DNA of 64,000 bases. Origin: Mangrovimonas sp. YM274. GTDB lineage: Bacteria; Bacteroidota; Bacteroidia; Flavobacteriales; Flavobacteriaceae. Made by a program: the position numbers and the translations under genes. How positions within the stretch are numbered: the first letter of the stretch is position 1; each line of letters starts with the position of its first letter. Location: NCBI RefSeq assembly GCF_030908385.1, contig NZ_CP133091.1, positions 2,218,128 to 2,282,127 of the forward strand, written 5' to 3'. The notes below the pieces were generated by a model, which searched no databases, was not told the origin of the DNA, and saw only the letters and a program-made list of their open reading frames with translations. This document shows, piece after piece, positions 25,590 to 37,400 of this stretch.

Positions 25590-28139
25590 ATGGATGATAA
25601 TTTTTCCCCAAGAGTCAAGGACGTTATTGCTTACAGCAAAGAGGAAGCACTGCGTCTTGGCCATGATTTTATAGGTACTGAGCATTTAATGCTAGGCCTA
25701 CTTCGTGATGGCAGTGGAAAAGCGATAGATATATTGAGTGCCCTTGAAATTGATCTTAACCATTTAAGGCGCAAAGTTGAAATATTAAGCCCCGCAAATT
25801 CCAATGTGGCTACTGCCTCAAACGAAAAAAAGAACCTACACCTTACTAGGCAAGCAGAACGTGCCCTAAAAACAACTTTTTTAGAAGCTAAATTGTTTCA
25901 AAGCACTTCTATCAACACAGCGCATTTGCTGCTGTGCATTTTACGAAATGAAAACGACCCCACTACCAAGCTCTTAAACAAGCTAAAAGTGGATTATGAT
26001 AACGTTAAAGAGCAATTCAAATTTATGATTACAAATGATGATGACTTTTTAGAATCTCCTAAGGCAGAGTCTTATTCAGATGATGATATCACTGATGATG
26101 ATGATTCTAAGCAAAATCCATTCAGTCAATCTTCATCTAAAACAGCCAAAAAGTCAAAAACTCCTGTTTTAGACAATTTCGGTAGAGATCTTACAGTATT
26201 GGCTGAAGAAGGTAAACTTGACCCCGTTGTTGGTAGAGAAAAAGAAATACAACGTGTATCCCAAATATTGAGTAGACGTAAAAAGAACAACCCTCTTCTT
26301 ATTGGAGAACCCGGAGTTGGTAAATCTGCCATTGCAGAAGGTTTAGCTTTACGTATCGTAAAACGAAAAGTATCTCGAATACTTTTTAATAAGCGTGTAG
26401 TAACCCTTGACCTAGCAAGTTTAGTTGCAGGAACCAAGTACCGTGGACAATTTGAAGAACGTATGAAAGCCGTTATGAACGAGCTTGAGAAAAATGACGA
26501 CATCATTCTTTTTATTGACGAGATTCATACCATTGTGGGGGCCGGAGGTGCTACAGGAAGTTTAGATGCTTCCAACATGTTCAAACCTGCTTTGGCTCGT
26601 GGAGAAATTCAATGTATAGGAGCTACCACTCTAGATGAATATAGACAGTATATTGAAAAAGATGGTGCCTTGGAGCGTCGTTTCCAAAAAGTAATCGTGG
26701 AACCTACAAGCGTGGAAGAAACCATTGAAATTCTTAACAACGTTAAGGAAAAATATGAAGAACATCACAATGTAGACTATACGCCTGAAGCTATTGAAGC
26801 ATGTGTAAAATTGACTAACAGATATATGACCGATCGTTTTCTTCCAGACAAAGCTATAGATGCTTTGGACGAAGCAGGATCAAGAGTTCATATTACCAAT
26901 ATTGATGTTCCAAAGCAGATTTTGGAATTGGAAAAAAAGCTTGAAGAAGTAAGAGAAACCAAAAATACAGTTGTTAAAAAACAAAAGTATGAAGAGGCTG
27001 CTAAACTTCGGGATGATGAAAAGCGACTAGAAAAAGAGTTAGCTATAGCCCAAGAAAAATGGGAAGAGGAAACCAAGCTTCATCGTGAAATTGTTACCGA
27101 AGAAAATGTTGCGGACGTAGTTTCTATGATGACGGGGATTCCTGTAAATAGAATTGCTCAAACGGAAAGCAATAAACTAGCAAAATTACCAGACCAAATT
27201 AAAGGCAAGGTAATTGGGCAAGATGAAGCTGTTGCTAAAGTTGTGAAAGCGATTCAAAGAAACAGAGCTGGACTAAAAGACCCTAACAAACCTATCGGTT
27301 CTTTTATTTTCCTAGGACAGACTGGAGTTGGAAAAACCCAATTGGCCAAAGTTTTGGCTCGCGAATTATTTGATAGTGAAGAGGCTCTTATCAGAATTGA
27401 TATGAGCGAATACATGGAAAAATTTGCGATTTCCAGACTTGTCGGGGCCCCTCCAGGATATGTAGGTTATGAAGAAGGTGGGCAGTTAACAGAAAAAGTA
27501 CGCCGCAAGCCTTACGCTGTGATACTTTTGGATGAAATTGAAAAAGCGCACCCAGACGTGTTCAATATGCTATTGCAGGTTCTAGATGACGGTTACTTAA
27601 CTGATAGTCTAGGTCGCAAAATTGATTTCAGAAATACCATAATCATCATGACTTCAAATATTGGAGCCAGAAAACTTAAAGACTTTGGTCAAGGAGTTGG
27701 TTTTGGAACAGCCGCTAGAGAAGCGCAAGCTCAAGATAACTCTAGAAGTATTATAGAAAATGCCTTGAAAAAAGCCTTTGCTCCGGAATTCTTAAACAGA
27801 ATTGACGATGTAATTGTATTTAACGCCCTAGAAAAATCTGATATTGATAAGATTATTGATATTGAACTTGCTAAATTAGTTGAGCGCATTAAGGGCCTAG
27901 GCTACGAACTTAAACTAAGCGATAAGGCAAAAGATTATATAGCAGATAAGGGCTTTGATAAGCAGTATGGCGCACGCCCTTTAAAACGTGCAATACAAAA
28001 GTATATCGAAGATGCTTTGGCCGAAGAAATCATTAATGCCCAACTTCTGGAAGGTGATACAATAATTATGGATCTAGATTCTAAGACAGAAGAGTTGACC
28101 ATTAAAATTGAAAAGGCCGAGAAACATACAGAGTCTTAA
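25590..28139 (+). CDS. clpC: ATP-dependent Clp protease ATP-binding subunit ClpC
   Basis: ClpC is an AAA+ unfoldase that feeds proteins to ClpP. The 849 residues show two N-terminal Clp repeats (about 1-145), an acidic linker, AAA module 1 with Walker A GEPGVGKS (from residue 239), a middle region including a UVR-like motif YEEAAKLRDDEKRLEKEL that separates ClpC from ClpA/ClpB, AAA module 2 with Walker A GQTGVGKT (from residue 576), and the C-terminal D2-small domain with YGARPLKRAI. The start at 25590 gives MDDNFSPRVKDVIAYSKEEA, the conserved ClpC N-terminus. It is divergent from gyrA and ends at its own terminator. Confidence 0.97.
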   Translation: MDDNFSPRVKDVIAYSKEEALRLGHDFIGTEHLMLGLLRDGSGKAIDILSALEIDLNHLRRKVEILSPANSNVATASNEKKNLHLTRQAERALKTTFLEAKLFQSTSINTAHLLLCILRNENDPTTKLLNKLKVDYDNVKEQFKFMITNDDDFLESPKAESYSDDDITDDDDSKQNPFSQSSSKTAKKSKTPVLDNFGRDLTVLAEEGKLDPVVGREKEIQRVSQILSRRKKNNPLLIGEPGVGKSAIAEGLALRIVKRKVSRILFNKRVVTLDLASLVAGTKYRGQFEERMKAVMNELEKNDDIILFIDEIHTIVGAGGATGSLDASNMFKPALARGEIQCIGATTLDEYRQYIEKDGALERRFQKVIVEPTSVEETIEILNNVKEKYEEHHNVDYTPEAIEACVKLTNRYMTDRFLPDKAIDALDEAGSRVHITNIDVPKQILELEKKLEEVRETKNTVVKKQKYEEAAKLRDDEKRLEKELAIAQEKWEEETKLHREIVTEENVADVVSMMTGIPVNRIAQTESNKLAKLPDQIKGKVIGQDEAVAKVVKAIQRNRAGLKDPNKPIGSFIFLGQTGVGKTQLAKVLARELFDSEEALIRIDMSEYMEKFAISRLVGAPPGYVGYEEGGQLTEKVRRKPYAVILLDEIEKAHPDVFNMLLQVLDDGYLTDSLGRKIDFRNTIIIMTSNIGARKLKDFGQGVGFGTAAREAQAQDNSRSIIENALKKAFAPEFLNRIDDVIVFNALEKSDIDKIIDIELAKLVERIKGLGYELKLSDKAKDYIADKGFDKQYGARPLKRAIQKYIEDALAEEIINAQLLEGDTIIMDLDSKTEELTIKIEKAEKHTES

Positions 28140-28160
28140 CCAAAACTCATCTAAATTTAA

Positions 28161-28195
28161 AAAGTCCTTGTATAAAATTACAAGGACTTTTTTTT
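28161..28195 (+). terminator. clpC terminator
   Basis: The stem AAAGTCCTTGTA / TACAAGGACTTT is followed by a run of T, 20 bases after the clpC stop. Confidence 0.88.
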
Positions 28196-28407
28196 AGAGG
28201 AATAGTTCAGGAAGACACTATTCTTAAGTTTTACATTGAATCCTTTTAGTCTTTTCTAAAAAAATCCAACATCTTTATTGACACTATTCTCCTTTTAAAA
28301 AGATAAACAAGACTCCAAATTAAATAACTTATTCCAATAACAGTTTACTCTACTCGAATAGTTGATAACGCATTTCCATTGATAATTATTTATGCTATGT
28401 TCAAATA

Positions 28408-28440
28408 AAAAAGGGAGGCCAATTTAGCCTCCCTTTTATT
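28408..28440 (-). terminator. Terminator of the giant T9SS protein gene
   Basis: The stem GGGAGGC / GCCTCCC (28413-28419, 28427-28433), extended by A-T pairs, is followed on the minus strand by a T tract. It is 17 bases beyond the gene's stop. The 210 bases between it and the clpC terminator hold nothing I recognise. Confidence 0.8.
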
Positions 28441-28456
28441 TTTAAAATTAAACCAT

Positions 28457-31400
28457 CTAGTTTTTACGCTCCTTCAATGATGAAGAAACAATTTTCTTAG
28501 TAACAGTACCTTGACTAGTTGTTAATTTCACATAGAACATTTGATTAGGTATTCTAGATAAATCAAAGGTTGTTTTATCTTTAAATCCTTTAACATAACT
28601 TCTATTTGTTTCACTTAAGATTACAATTCCTCTTGTATCAAACAATTCAATAGTTACATCAGTTTCAAATTCAAACATGTATGAAATATTAACTTCCTTG
28701 TCAAATGGAACAGGATAAGCAACAAAGTCTATACTGGTTGCTACAACTGTTGGCTCTGGTTCTACTGCTTCATCTTCACAATCTATAGATGCTCCACTTG
28801 GCGCATATTCGCCAGAAGCTCCTTCATCACATTGACAAATTGCTTCACAAACATTAGCATGAGCTATCACATAAATTGGTCCATTCGCTTCAATTGGCCC
28901 TACGGTATAACTTGTTACATAATCCATGGCACCCGCATTAAAGTTATACTGTCCAGGTGCTACTGTATAGGCTCCATTATTTTTAGTTGGGTAAGGATTA
29001 CAACCCACATAAACTTGGGCCTCACTCATTCCAAATCCACTAGCAATATCAAAGTATACAGTAACATATCCATCTAGATATTCCACCACGACATCTCCAG
29101 CTAGAGTTCCACTGGACAAATTACATTGTCCTGCTCCCGCATAAAGATCCATAGTATAGGTACCTTCTTCTGCGTAATAATTGGTCCAACCCCAACGGTT
29201 AAATCCGTCTTGAAGGAAACATGTATTACTGTTTGGATCTCTACCAAAAGCAGTCTCACAATTACCAGAGTACTTCTCAACCGTTCTTTCAAGAGTTAAT
29301 ATCTCTTGAGCCATATTACCACACGCATCAGATGCTTCAAACACATAAGTACCATATTCAACACAACCATCCATAGTTGTATCACTTAAATATGCCGTTA
29401 CTTCACCTTCACCTGAACAATTATCTACCCAATTAGCCTTAAGAGCTTCTGGGAATTCATCATTACATATAGGATCCATTATTGGTACATCAATGACTGG
29501 CGGTGTTTGATCTCCTCCATTATAGTAAATTTTAAGAGGAGGCAATGTATTACCACATGCATCAGATATTATGAACTCATAAAGCGCTATCCATTTACAA
29601 TCATCTCCAACAATGGAAGGCATTTTTTCTACAAATACTTCTCCACAGTTATCTTCATAAATAGCTGCGATTTCATCTGCAGTTGGCCCTTCTGGAACAT
29701 CACTAAAACAAGCATCAATATCCGAAATACCTTCTGGAATTGGCCCTACTAGCATTGGAGGTGTCGTATCTCCTATCACCGTAAAGGTCGAACTCAGCAA
29801 TAACGGTGCCCCACAGTCGCTGGTAGCTGTCCAGATAACTTCGGTTGAACCACCACAGGCATCAGGTGCCCCCGGATTGGTCACTTCAACCATCAGGTTA
29901 CAGCCACCCGTGATGCTGCCCAGGGCAACCCACTCGGCAAACGCCTGGTCTACGGAAGCCTGGTCAGAACATGCTGCCATTGTATAATCGTCTGGTGCGT
30001 TGAAGGAAACCTCTGGTGCAGGCTCTACCGTAAAGGTCGAACTCAGCAATAACGGTGCCCCACAGTCGCTGGTAGCTGTCCAGATAACTTCGGTTGAACC
30101 ACCACAGGCATCAGGTGCCCCCGGATTGGTTACTTCAACCATCAGGTTACAGCCACCCGTGATGCTGCCCAGGGCAACCCACTCGGCAAACGCCTGGTCT
30201 ACGGAAGCCTGGTCAGAACATGCTGCCATTGTATAATCGTCTGGTGCATTGAAGGAAACCTCTGGTGCTGGAAGCACGCTAAAAGTCGCCGTTCCGATAA
30301 TGGTTTCTGCACAATCACTTGTCGCTGTCCAGGTAACATCAGATTTTCCGCCACAAGCACTCGGTGCTCCTGGATTGTCTATTGTGATTTCCAAGTTACA
30401 ACCACCGGTGATACTGCCCAAGTCAACCCACTCGGCAAACGCCTGGTCAATCGATGCTTGGTCAGAACAAGCCTCCATCGTAACGTCAGAAGGTACATTA
30501 GCAATAACCTCTGGTGCAGGCTCTACCGTAAAGGTCGAACTCAACAACAGTGGTGCCCCACAGTCGCTGGTAGCTGTCCAGATAACTTCGGTTGAACCAC
30601 CACAGGCATCAGGTGCCCCCGGATTGGTCACTTCAACCATCAGGTTACAGCCACCCGTGATGCTGCCCAGGGCAACCCACTCGGCAAACGCCTGGTCTAC
30701 GGAAGCCTGGTCAGAACATGCTGCCATTGTATAATCGCCTGGTGCATTGAAGGAAACCTCTGGTGCTGGAAGCACGCTAAAAGTCGCCGTTCCGATAATG
30801 GTTTCTGCACAATCACTTGTCGCTGTCCAGGTAACATCAGATTTTCCGCCACAAGCACTCGGTGCTCCTGGATTGTCTATTGTGATTTCCAAGTTACAAC
30901 CACCGGTGATACTGCCCAAGTCAACCCACTCGGCAAACGCCTGGTCAATCGATGCTTGGTCAGAACAAGCCTCCATCGTAACGTCAGAAGGTACATTAGC
31001 AATAACCTCTGGTGCAGGCTCTACCGTAAAGGTCGAACTCAACAATAACGGTGCCCCACAGTCGCTGGTAGCTGTCCAGATAACTTCGGTTGAACCACCA
31101 CAGGCATCAGGTGCCCCCGGATTGGTCACTTCAACCATCAGGTTACAGCCACCCGTGATGCTGCCCAGGGCAACCCACTCGGCAAACGCCTGGTCTACGG
31201 AAGCCTGGTCAGAACATGCTGCCATTGTATAATCGCCTGGTGCATTGAAGGAAACCTCTGGTGCTGGAAGCACGCTAAAAGTCGCCGTTCCGATAATGGT
31301 TTCTGCACAATCACTTGTCGCTGTCCAGGTAACATCAGATTTTCCGCCACAAGCACTCGGTGCTCCTGGATTGTCTATTGTGATTTCCAAGTTACAACCA

Positions 31401-34400
31401 CCGGTGATACTGCCCAAGTCAACCCACTCGGCAAACGCCTGGTCAATCGATGCTTGGTCAGAACAAGCCTCCATCGTAACGTCAGAAGGTACATTAGCAA
31501 TAACCTCTGGTGCAGGCTCTACCGTAAAGGTCGAACTCAACAATAACGGTGCCCCACAGTCGCTGGTAGCTGTCCAGATAACTTCGGTTGAACCACCACA
31601 GGCATCAGGTGCCCCCGGATTGGTCACTTCAACCATCAGGTTACAGCCACCCGTGATGCTGCCCAGGGCAACCCACTCGGCAAACGCCTGGTCTACGGAA
31701 GCCTGGTCAGAACATGCTGCCATTGTATAATCGTCTGGTGCATTGAAGGAAACCTCTGGTGCAGGCTCTACCGTAAAGGTCGAACTCAACAACAGTGGTG
31801 CCCCACAGTCACTTGTAGCTGTCCAGATAACTTCGGTTGAACCACCACAGGCATCAGGTGCCCCCGGATTGGTCACTTCAACCATCAGGTTACAGCCGCC
31901 CGTGATGCTGCCCAGGGCAACCCACTCGGCAAACGCCTGGTCTACGGAAGCCTGGTCAGAACATGCTGCCATTGTATAATCGTCTGGTGCATTGAAGGAA
32001 ACCTCTGGTGCTGGAAGCACGCTAAAAGTCGCCGTTCCGATAATGGTTTCTGCACAATCACTTGTCGCTGTCCAGGTAACATCAGATTTTCCGCCACAAG
32101 CACTCGGTGCTCCTGGATTGTCTATTGTGATTTCCAAGTTACAACCACCGGTGATACTGCCCAAGTCAACCCACTCGGCAAACGCCTGGTCAATCGATGC
32201 TTGGTCAGAACAAGCCTCCATCGTAACGTCAGAAGGTACATTAGCAATAACCTCTGGTGCAGGCTCTACCGTAAAGGTCGAACTCAACAACAGTGGTGCC
32301 CCACAGTCACTTGTAGCTGTCCAGATAACTTCGGTTGAACCACCACAGGCATCAGGTGCCCCTGGATTGGTCACTTCAACCATCAGGTTACAGCCGCCCG
32401 TGATGCTGCCCAGGGCAACCCACTCGGCAAACGCCTGGTCTACGGAAGCCTGGTCAGAACATGCTGCCATTGTATAATCGTCTGGTGCGTTGAAGGAAAC
32501 CTCTGGTGCAGGCTCTACCGTAAAGGTCGAACTCAGCAATAACGGTGCCCCACAGTCGCTGGTAGCTGTCCAGATAACTTCGGTTGAACCACCACAGGCA
32601 TCAGGTGCCCCCGGATTGGTCACTTCAACCATCAGGTTACAGCCGCCCGTGATGCTGCCCAGGGCAACCCACTCGGCAAACGCCTGGTCTACGGAAGCCT
32701 GGTCAGAACATGCTGCCATTGTATAATCGTCTGGTGCGTTGAAGGAAACCTCTGGTGCAGGCTCTACCGTAAAGGTCGAACTCAGCAATAACGGTGCCCC
32801 ACAGTCGCTGGTAGCTGTCCAGATAACTTCGGTTGAACCACCACAGGCATCAGGTGCCCCTGGATTGGTCACTTCAACCATCAGGTTACAGCCGCCCGTG
32901 ATGCTGCCCAGGGCAACCCACTCGGCAAACGCCTGGTCTACGGAAGCCTGGTCAGAACATGCTGCCATTGTATAATCGTCTGGTGCATTGAAGGAAACCT
33001 CTGGTGCAGGCTCTACCGTAAAGGTCGAACTCAACAATAACGGTGCCCCACAGTCGCTGGTAGCTGTCCAGATAACTTCGGTTGAACCACCACAGGCATC
33101 AGGTGCCCCCGGATTGGTCACTTCAACCATCAGGTTACAGCCACCCGTGATGCTGCCCAGGGCAACCCACTCGGCAAACGCCTGGTCTACGGAAGCCTGG
33201 TCAGAACATGCTGCCATTGTATAATCGTCTGGTGCATTGAAGGAAACCTCTGGTGCAGGCTCTACCGTAAAGGTCGAACTCAACAACAGTGGTGCCCCAC
33301 AGTCACTTGTAGCTGTCCAGATAACTTCGGTTGAACCACCACAGGCATCAGGTGCCCCCGGATTGGTCACTTCAACCATCAGGTTACAGCCGCCCGTGAT
33401 GCTGCCCAGGGCAACCCACTCGGCAAACGCCTGGTCTACGGAAGCCTGGTCAGAACATGCTGCCATTGTATAATCGTCTGGTGCATTGAAGGAAACCTCT
33501 GGTGCTGGAAGCACGCTAAAAGTCGCCGTTCCGATAATGGTTTCTGCACAATCACTTGTCGCTGTCCAGGTAACATCAGATTTTCCGCCACAAGCACTCG
33601 GTGCTCCTGGATTGTCTATTGTGATTTCCAAGTTACAACCACCGGTGATACTGCCCAAGTCAACCCACTCGGCAAACGCCTGGTCAATCGATGCTTGGTC
33701 AGAACAAGCCTCCATCGTAACGTCAGAAGGTACATTAGCAATAACCTCTGGTGCAGGCTCTACCGTAAAGGTCGAACTCAACAATAACGGTGCCCCACAG
33801 TCACTTGTAGCTGTCCAGATAACTTCGGTTGAACCACCACAGGCATCAGGTGCCCCTGGATTGGTCACTTCAACCATCAGGTTACAGCCGCCCGTGATGC
33901 TGCCCAGGGCAACCCACTCGGCAAACGCCTGGTCTACGGAAGCCTGGTCAGAACATGCTGCCATTGTATAATCGTCTGGTGCGTTGAAGGAAACCTCTGG
34001 TGCAGGCTCTACCGTAAAGGTCGAACTCAACAACAGTGGTGCCCCACAGTCGCTGGTAGCTGTCCAGATAACTTCGGTTGAACCACCACAGGCATCAGGT
34101 GCCCCCGGATTGGTTACTTCAACCATCAGGTTACAGCCGCCCGTGATGCTGCCCAGGGCAACCCACTCGGCAAACGCCTGGTCTACGGAAGCCTGGTCAG
34201 AACATGCTGCCATTGTATAATCGTCTGGTGCATTGAAGGAAACCTCTGGTGCAGGCTCTACCGTAAAGGTCGAACTCAGCAATAACGGTGCCCCACAGTC
34301 ACTTGTAGCTGTCCAGATAACTTCGGTTGAACCACCACAGGCATCAGGTGCCCCTGGATTGGTCACTTCAACCATCAGGTTACAGCCGCCCGTGATGCTG

Positions 34401-37400
34401 CCCAGGGCAACCCACTCGGCAAACGCCTGGTCTACGGAAGCCTGGTCAGAACATGCTGCCATTGTATAATCGTCTGGTGCATTGAAGGAAACCTCTGGTG
34501 CAGGCTCTACCGTAAAGGTCGAACTCAACAACAGTGGTGCCCCACAGTCACTTGTAGCTGTCCAGATAACTTCGGTTGAACCACCACAGGCATCAGGTGC
34601 CCCCGGATTGGTCACTTCAACCATCAGGTTACAGCCGCCCGTGATGCTGCCCAGGGCAACCCACTCGGCAAACGCCTGGTCTACGGAAGCCTGGTCAGAA
34701 CATGCTGCCATTGTATAATCGTCTGGTGCATTGAAGGAAACCTCTGGTGCAGGCTCTACCGTAAAGGTCGAACTCAACAACAGTGGTGCCCCACAGTCAC
34801 TTGTAGCTGTCCAGATAACTTCGGTTGAACCACCACAGGCATCAGGTGCCCCCGGATTGGTCACTTCAACCATCAGGTTACAGCCGCCCGTGATGCTGCC
34901 CAGGGCAACCCACTCGGCAAACGCCTGGTCTACGGAAGCCTGGTCAGAACATGCTGCCATTGTATAATCGTCTGGTGCATTGAAGGAAACCTCTGGTGCA
35001 GGCTCTACCGTAAAGGTCGAACTCAACAACAGTGGTGCCCCACAGTCACTTGTAGCTGTCCAGATAACTTCGGTTGAACCACCACAGGCATCAGGTGCCC
35101 CCGGATTGGTCACTTCAACCATCAGGTTACAGCCGCCCGTGATGCTGCCCAGGGCAACCCACTCGGCAAACGCCTGGTCTACGGAAGCCTGGTCAGAACA
35201 TGCTGCCATTGTATAATCGTCTGGTGCATTGAAGGAAACCTCTGGTGCTGGAAGCACGCTAAAAGTCGCCGTTCCGATAATGGTTTCTGCACAATCACTT
35301 GTCGCTGTCCAGGTAACATCAGATTTTCCGCCACAAGCACTCGGTGCTCCTGGATTGTCTATTGTGATTTCCAAGTTACAACCACCGGTGATACTGCCCA
35401 AGTCAACCCACTCGGCAAACGCCTGGTCAATCGATGCTTGGTCAGAACAAGCCTCCATCGTAACGTCAGAAGGTACATTAGCAATAACCTCTGGTGCAGG
35501 CTCTACCGTAAAGGTCGAACTCAACAATAACGGTGCCCCACAGTCACTTGTAGCTGTCCAGATAACTTCGGTTGAACCACCACAGGCATCAGGTGCCCCT
35601 GGATTGGTCACTTCAACCATCAGGTTACAGCCGCCCGTGATGCTGCCCAGGGCAACCCACTCGGCAAACGCCTGGTCTACGGAAGCCTGGTCAGAACATG
35701 CTGCCATTGTATAATCGTCTGGTGCGTTGAAGGAAACCTCTGGTGCAGGCTCTACCGTAAAGGTCGAACTCAACAACAGTGGTGCCCCACAGTCGCTGGT
35801 AGCTGTCCAGATAACTTCGGTTGAACCACCACAGGCATCAGGTGCCCCTGGATTGGTCACTTCAACCATCAGGTTACAGCCGCCCGTGATGCTGCCCAGG
35901 GCAACCCACTCGGCAAACGCCTGGTCTACGGAAGCCTGGTCAGAACATGCTGCCATTGTATAATCGTCTGGTGCATTGAAGGAAACCTCTGGTGCAGGCT
36001 CTACCGTAAAGGTCGAACTCAGCAATAACGGTGCCCCACAGTCACTTGTAGCTGTCCAGATAACTTCGGTTGAACCACCACAGGCATCAGGTGCCCCTGG
36101 ATTGGTCACTTCAACCATCAGGTTACAGCCGCCCGTGATGCTGCCCAGGGCAACCCACTCGGCAAACGCTTGGTCTACGGAAGCCTGGTCAGAACATGCT
36201 GCCATTGTATAATCGTCTGGTGCGTTGAAGGAAACCTCTGGTGCAGGCTCTACCGTAAAGGTCGAACTCAGCAATAACGGTGCCCCACAGTCGCTGGTAG
36301 CTGTCCAGATAACTTCGGTTGAACCACCACAGGCATCAGGTGCCCCCGGATTGGTCACTTCAACCATCAGGTTACAGCCACCCGTGATGCTGCCCAGGGC
36401 AACCCACTCGGCAAACGCCTGGTCTACGGAAGCCTGGTCAGAACATGCTGCCATTGTATAATCGCCTGGTGCGTTGAAGGAAACCTCTGGTGCTGTTACA
36501 TTAATTGTTCTTGAAGTTGTTATGGTTCTTCCACAATTATCGGTATAAGTCCAAGTTTCTTCAAACTCACCACAACCACCTTCAAAAGGCTCCACTTCAC
36601 TTAAAACTTCCCCACTAATTTCACAATCACCAGAATCCCCATTGGAGTAGCCTAAGCTAGTTGGCTCATAAAAATCAAAATTCTCACATAAAATTTCTAA
36701 ATCTTCCACAGGATCAAATACTGGAGCTGGAGCAGGCAAAACAGTTACGGTTTTATCTGCAGTAATTGAATACCCACACTCATCTGTATAAGTCCAGTTT
36801 ACCATAATAACTCCACCACATTCATCATAATCAGGAGACAGAGTACCCGTAACCTGCCCACCAATATAACACCCTTTAGTACTTGCATTATTAGTATAAG
36901 ACATCGTTCCTGCAACATAATCTGCAGCTTCACTACAAGTAATAGTTTCATCTGCTATAATTGGAAACTCTGGTTTTGGAGCTGGTTCTACAGAAATTAT
37001 AAAAGGCCCTGCAGAAAGTACTCTACCACATGAATCTTCACCATTATAACTCACAGAAATAGTTCCTCCACAAACTCCATAATTCACAGATACTTCAGGA
37101 TCAAGAGTCCCCATAACAGAACAATCACCTTCCAGACCATTGCTATAGGTTGCAACTCCTGCCTCAAAATCTGTAGCTTCGTCACAAGCTATGCTCTCAG
37201 GAAAGTCCGGAGGTGTTACCGTCGCTATTGGAGCTGGCATCACGGTAACTGTTTTCATTGCGGTAATTGTATTTTGACACTCATCGGTATATGACCAATT
37301 AACATATAATGTGCCTCCACATTCATCAAATTCTCCTGTCAATACACCATCTACTTGACCACCTATATAACAAGCCTTTGAATCTCCATTATTAGTGTAG

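Noticed and set aside
30000-36461. Repeated plus-strand frames of 78 and 161 residues, one set per 249-bp unit
   Set aside because: They are exact shadows of the tandem repeats in the giant minus-strand gene; their amino-acid changes follow silent changes in the real frame.
29777-36487. CRISPR-like tandem periodicity
   Set aside because: The 249-bp units have no spacers, stay in one reading frame and code for protein.
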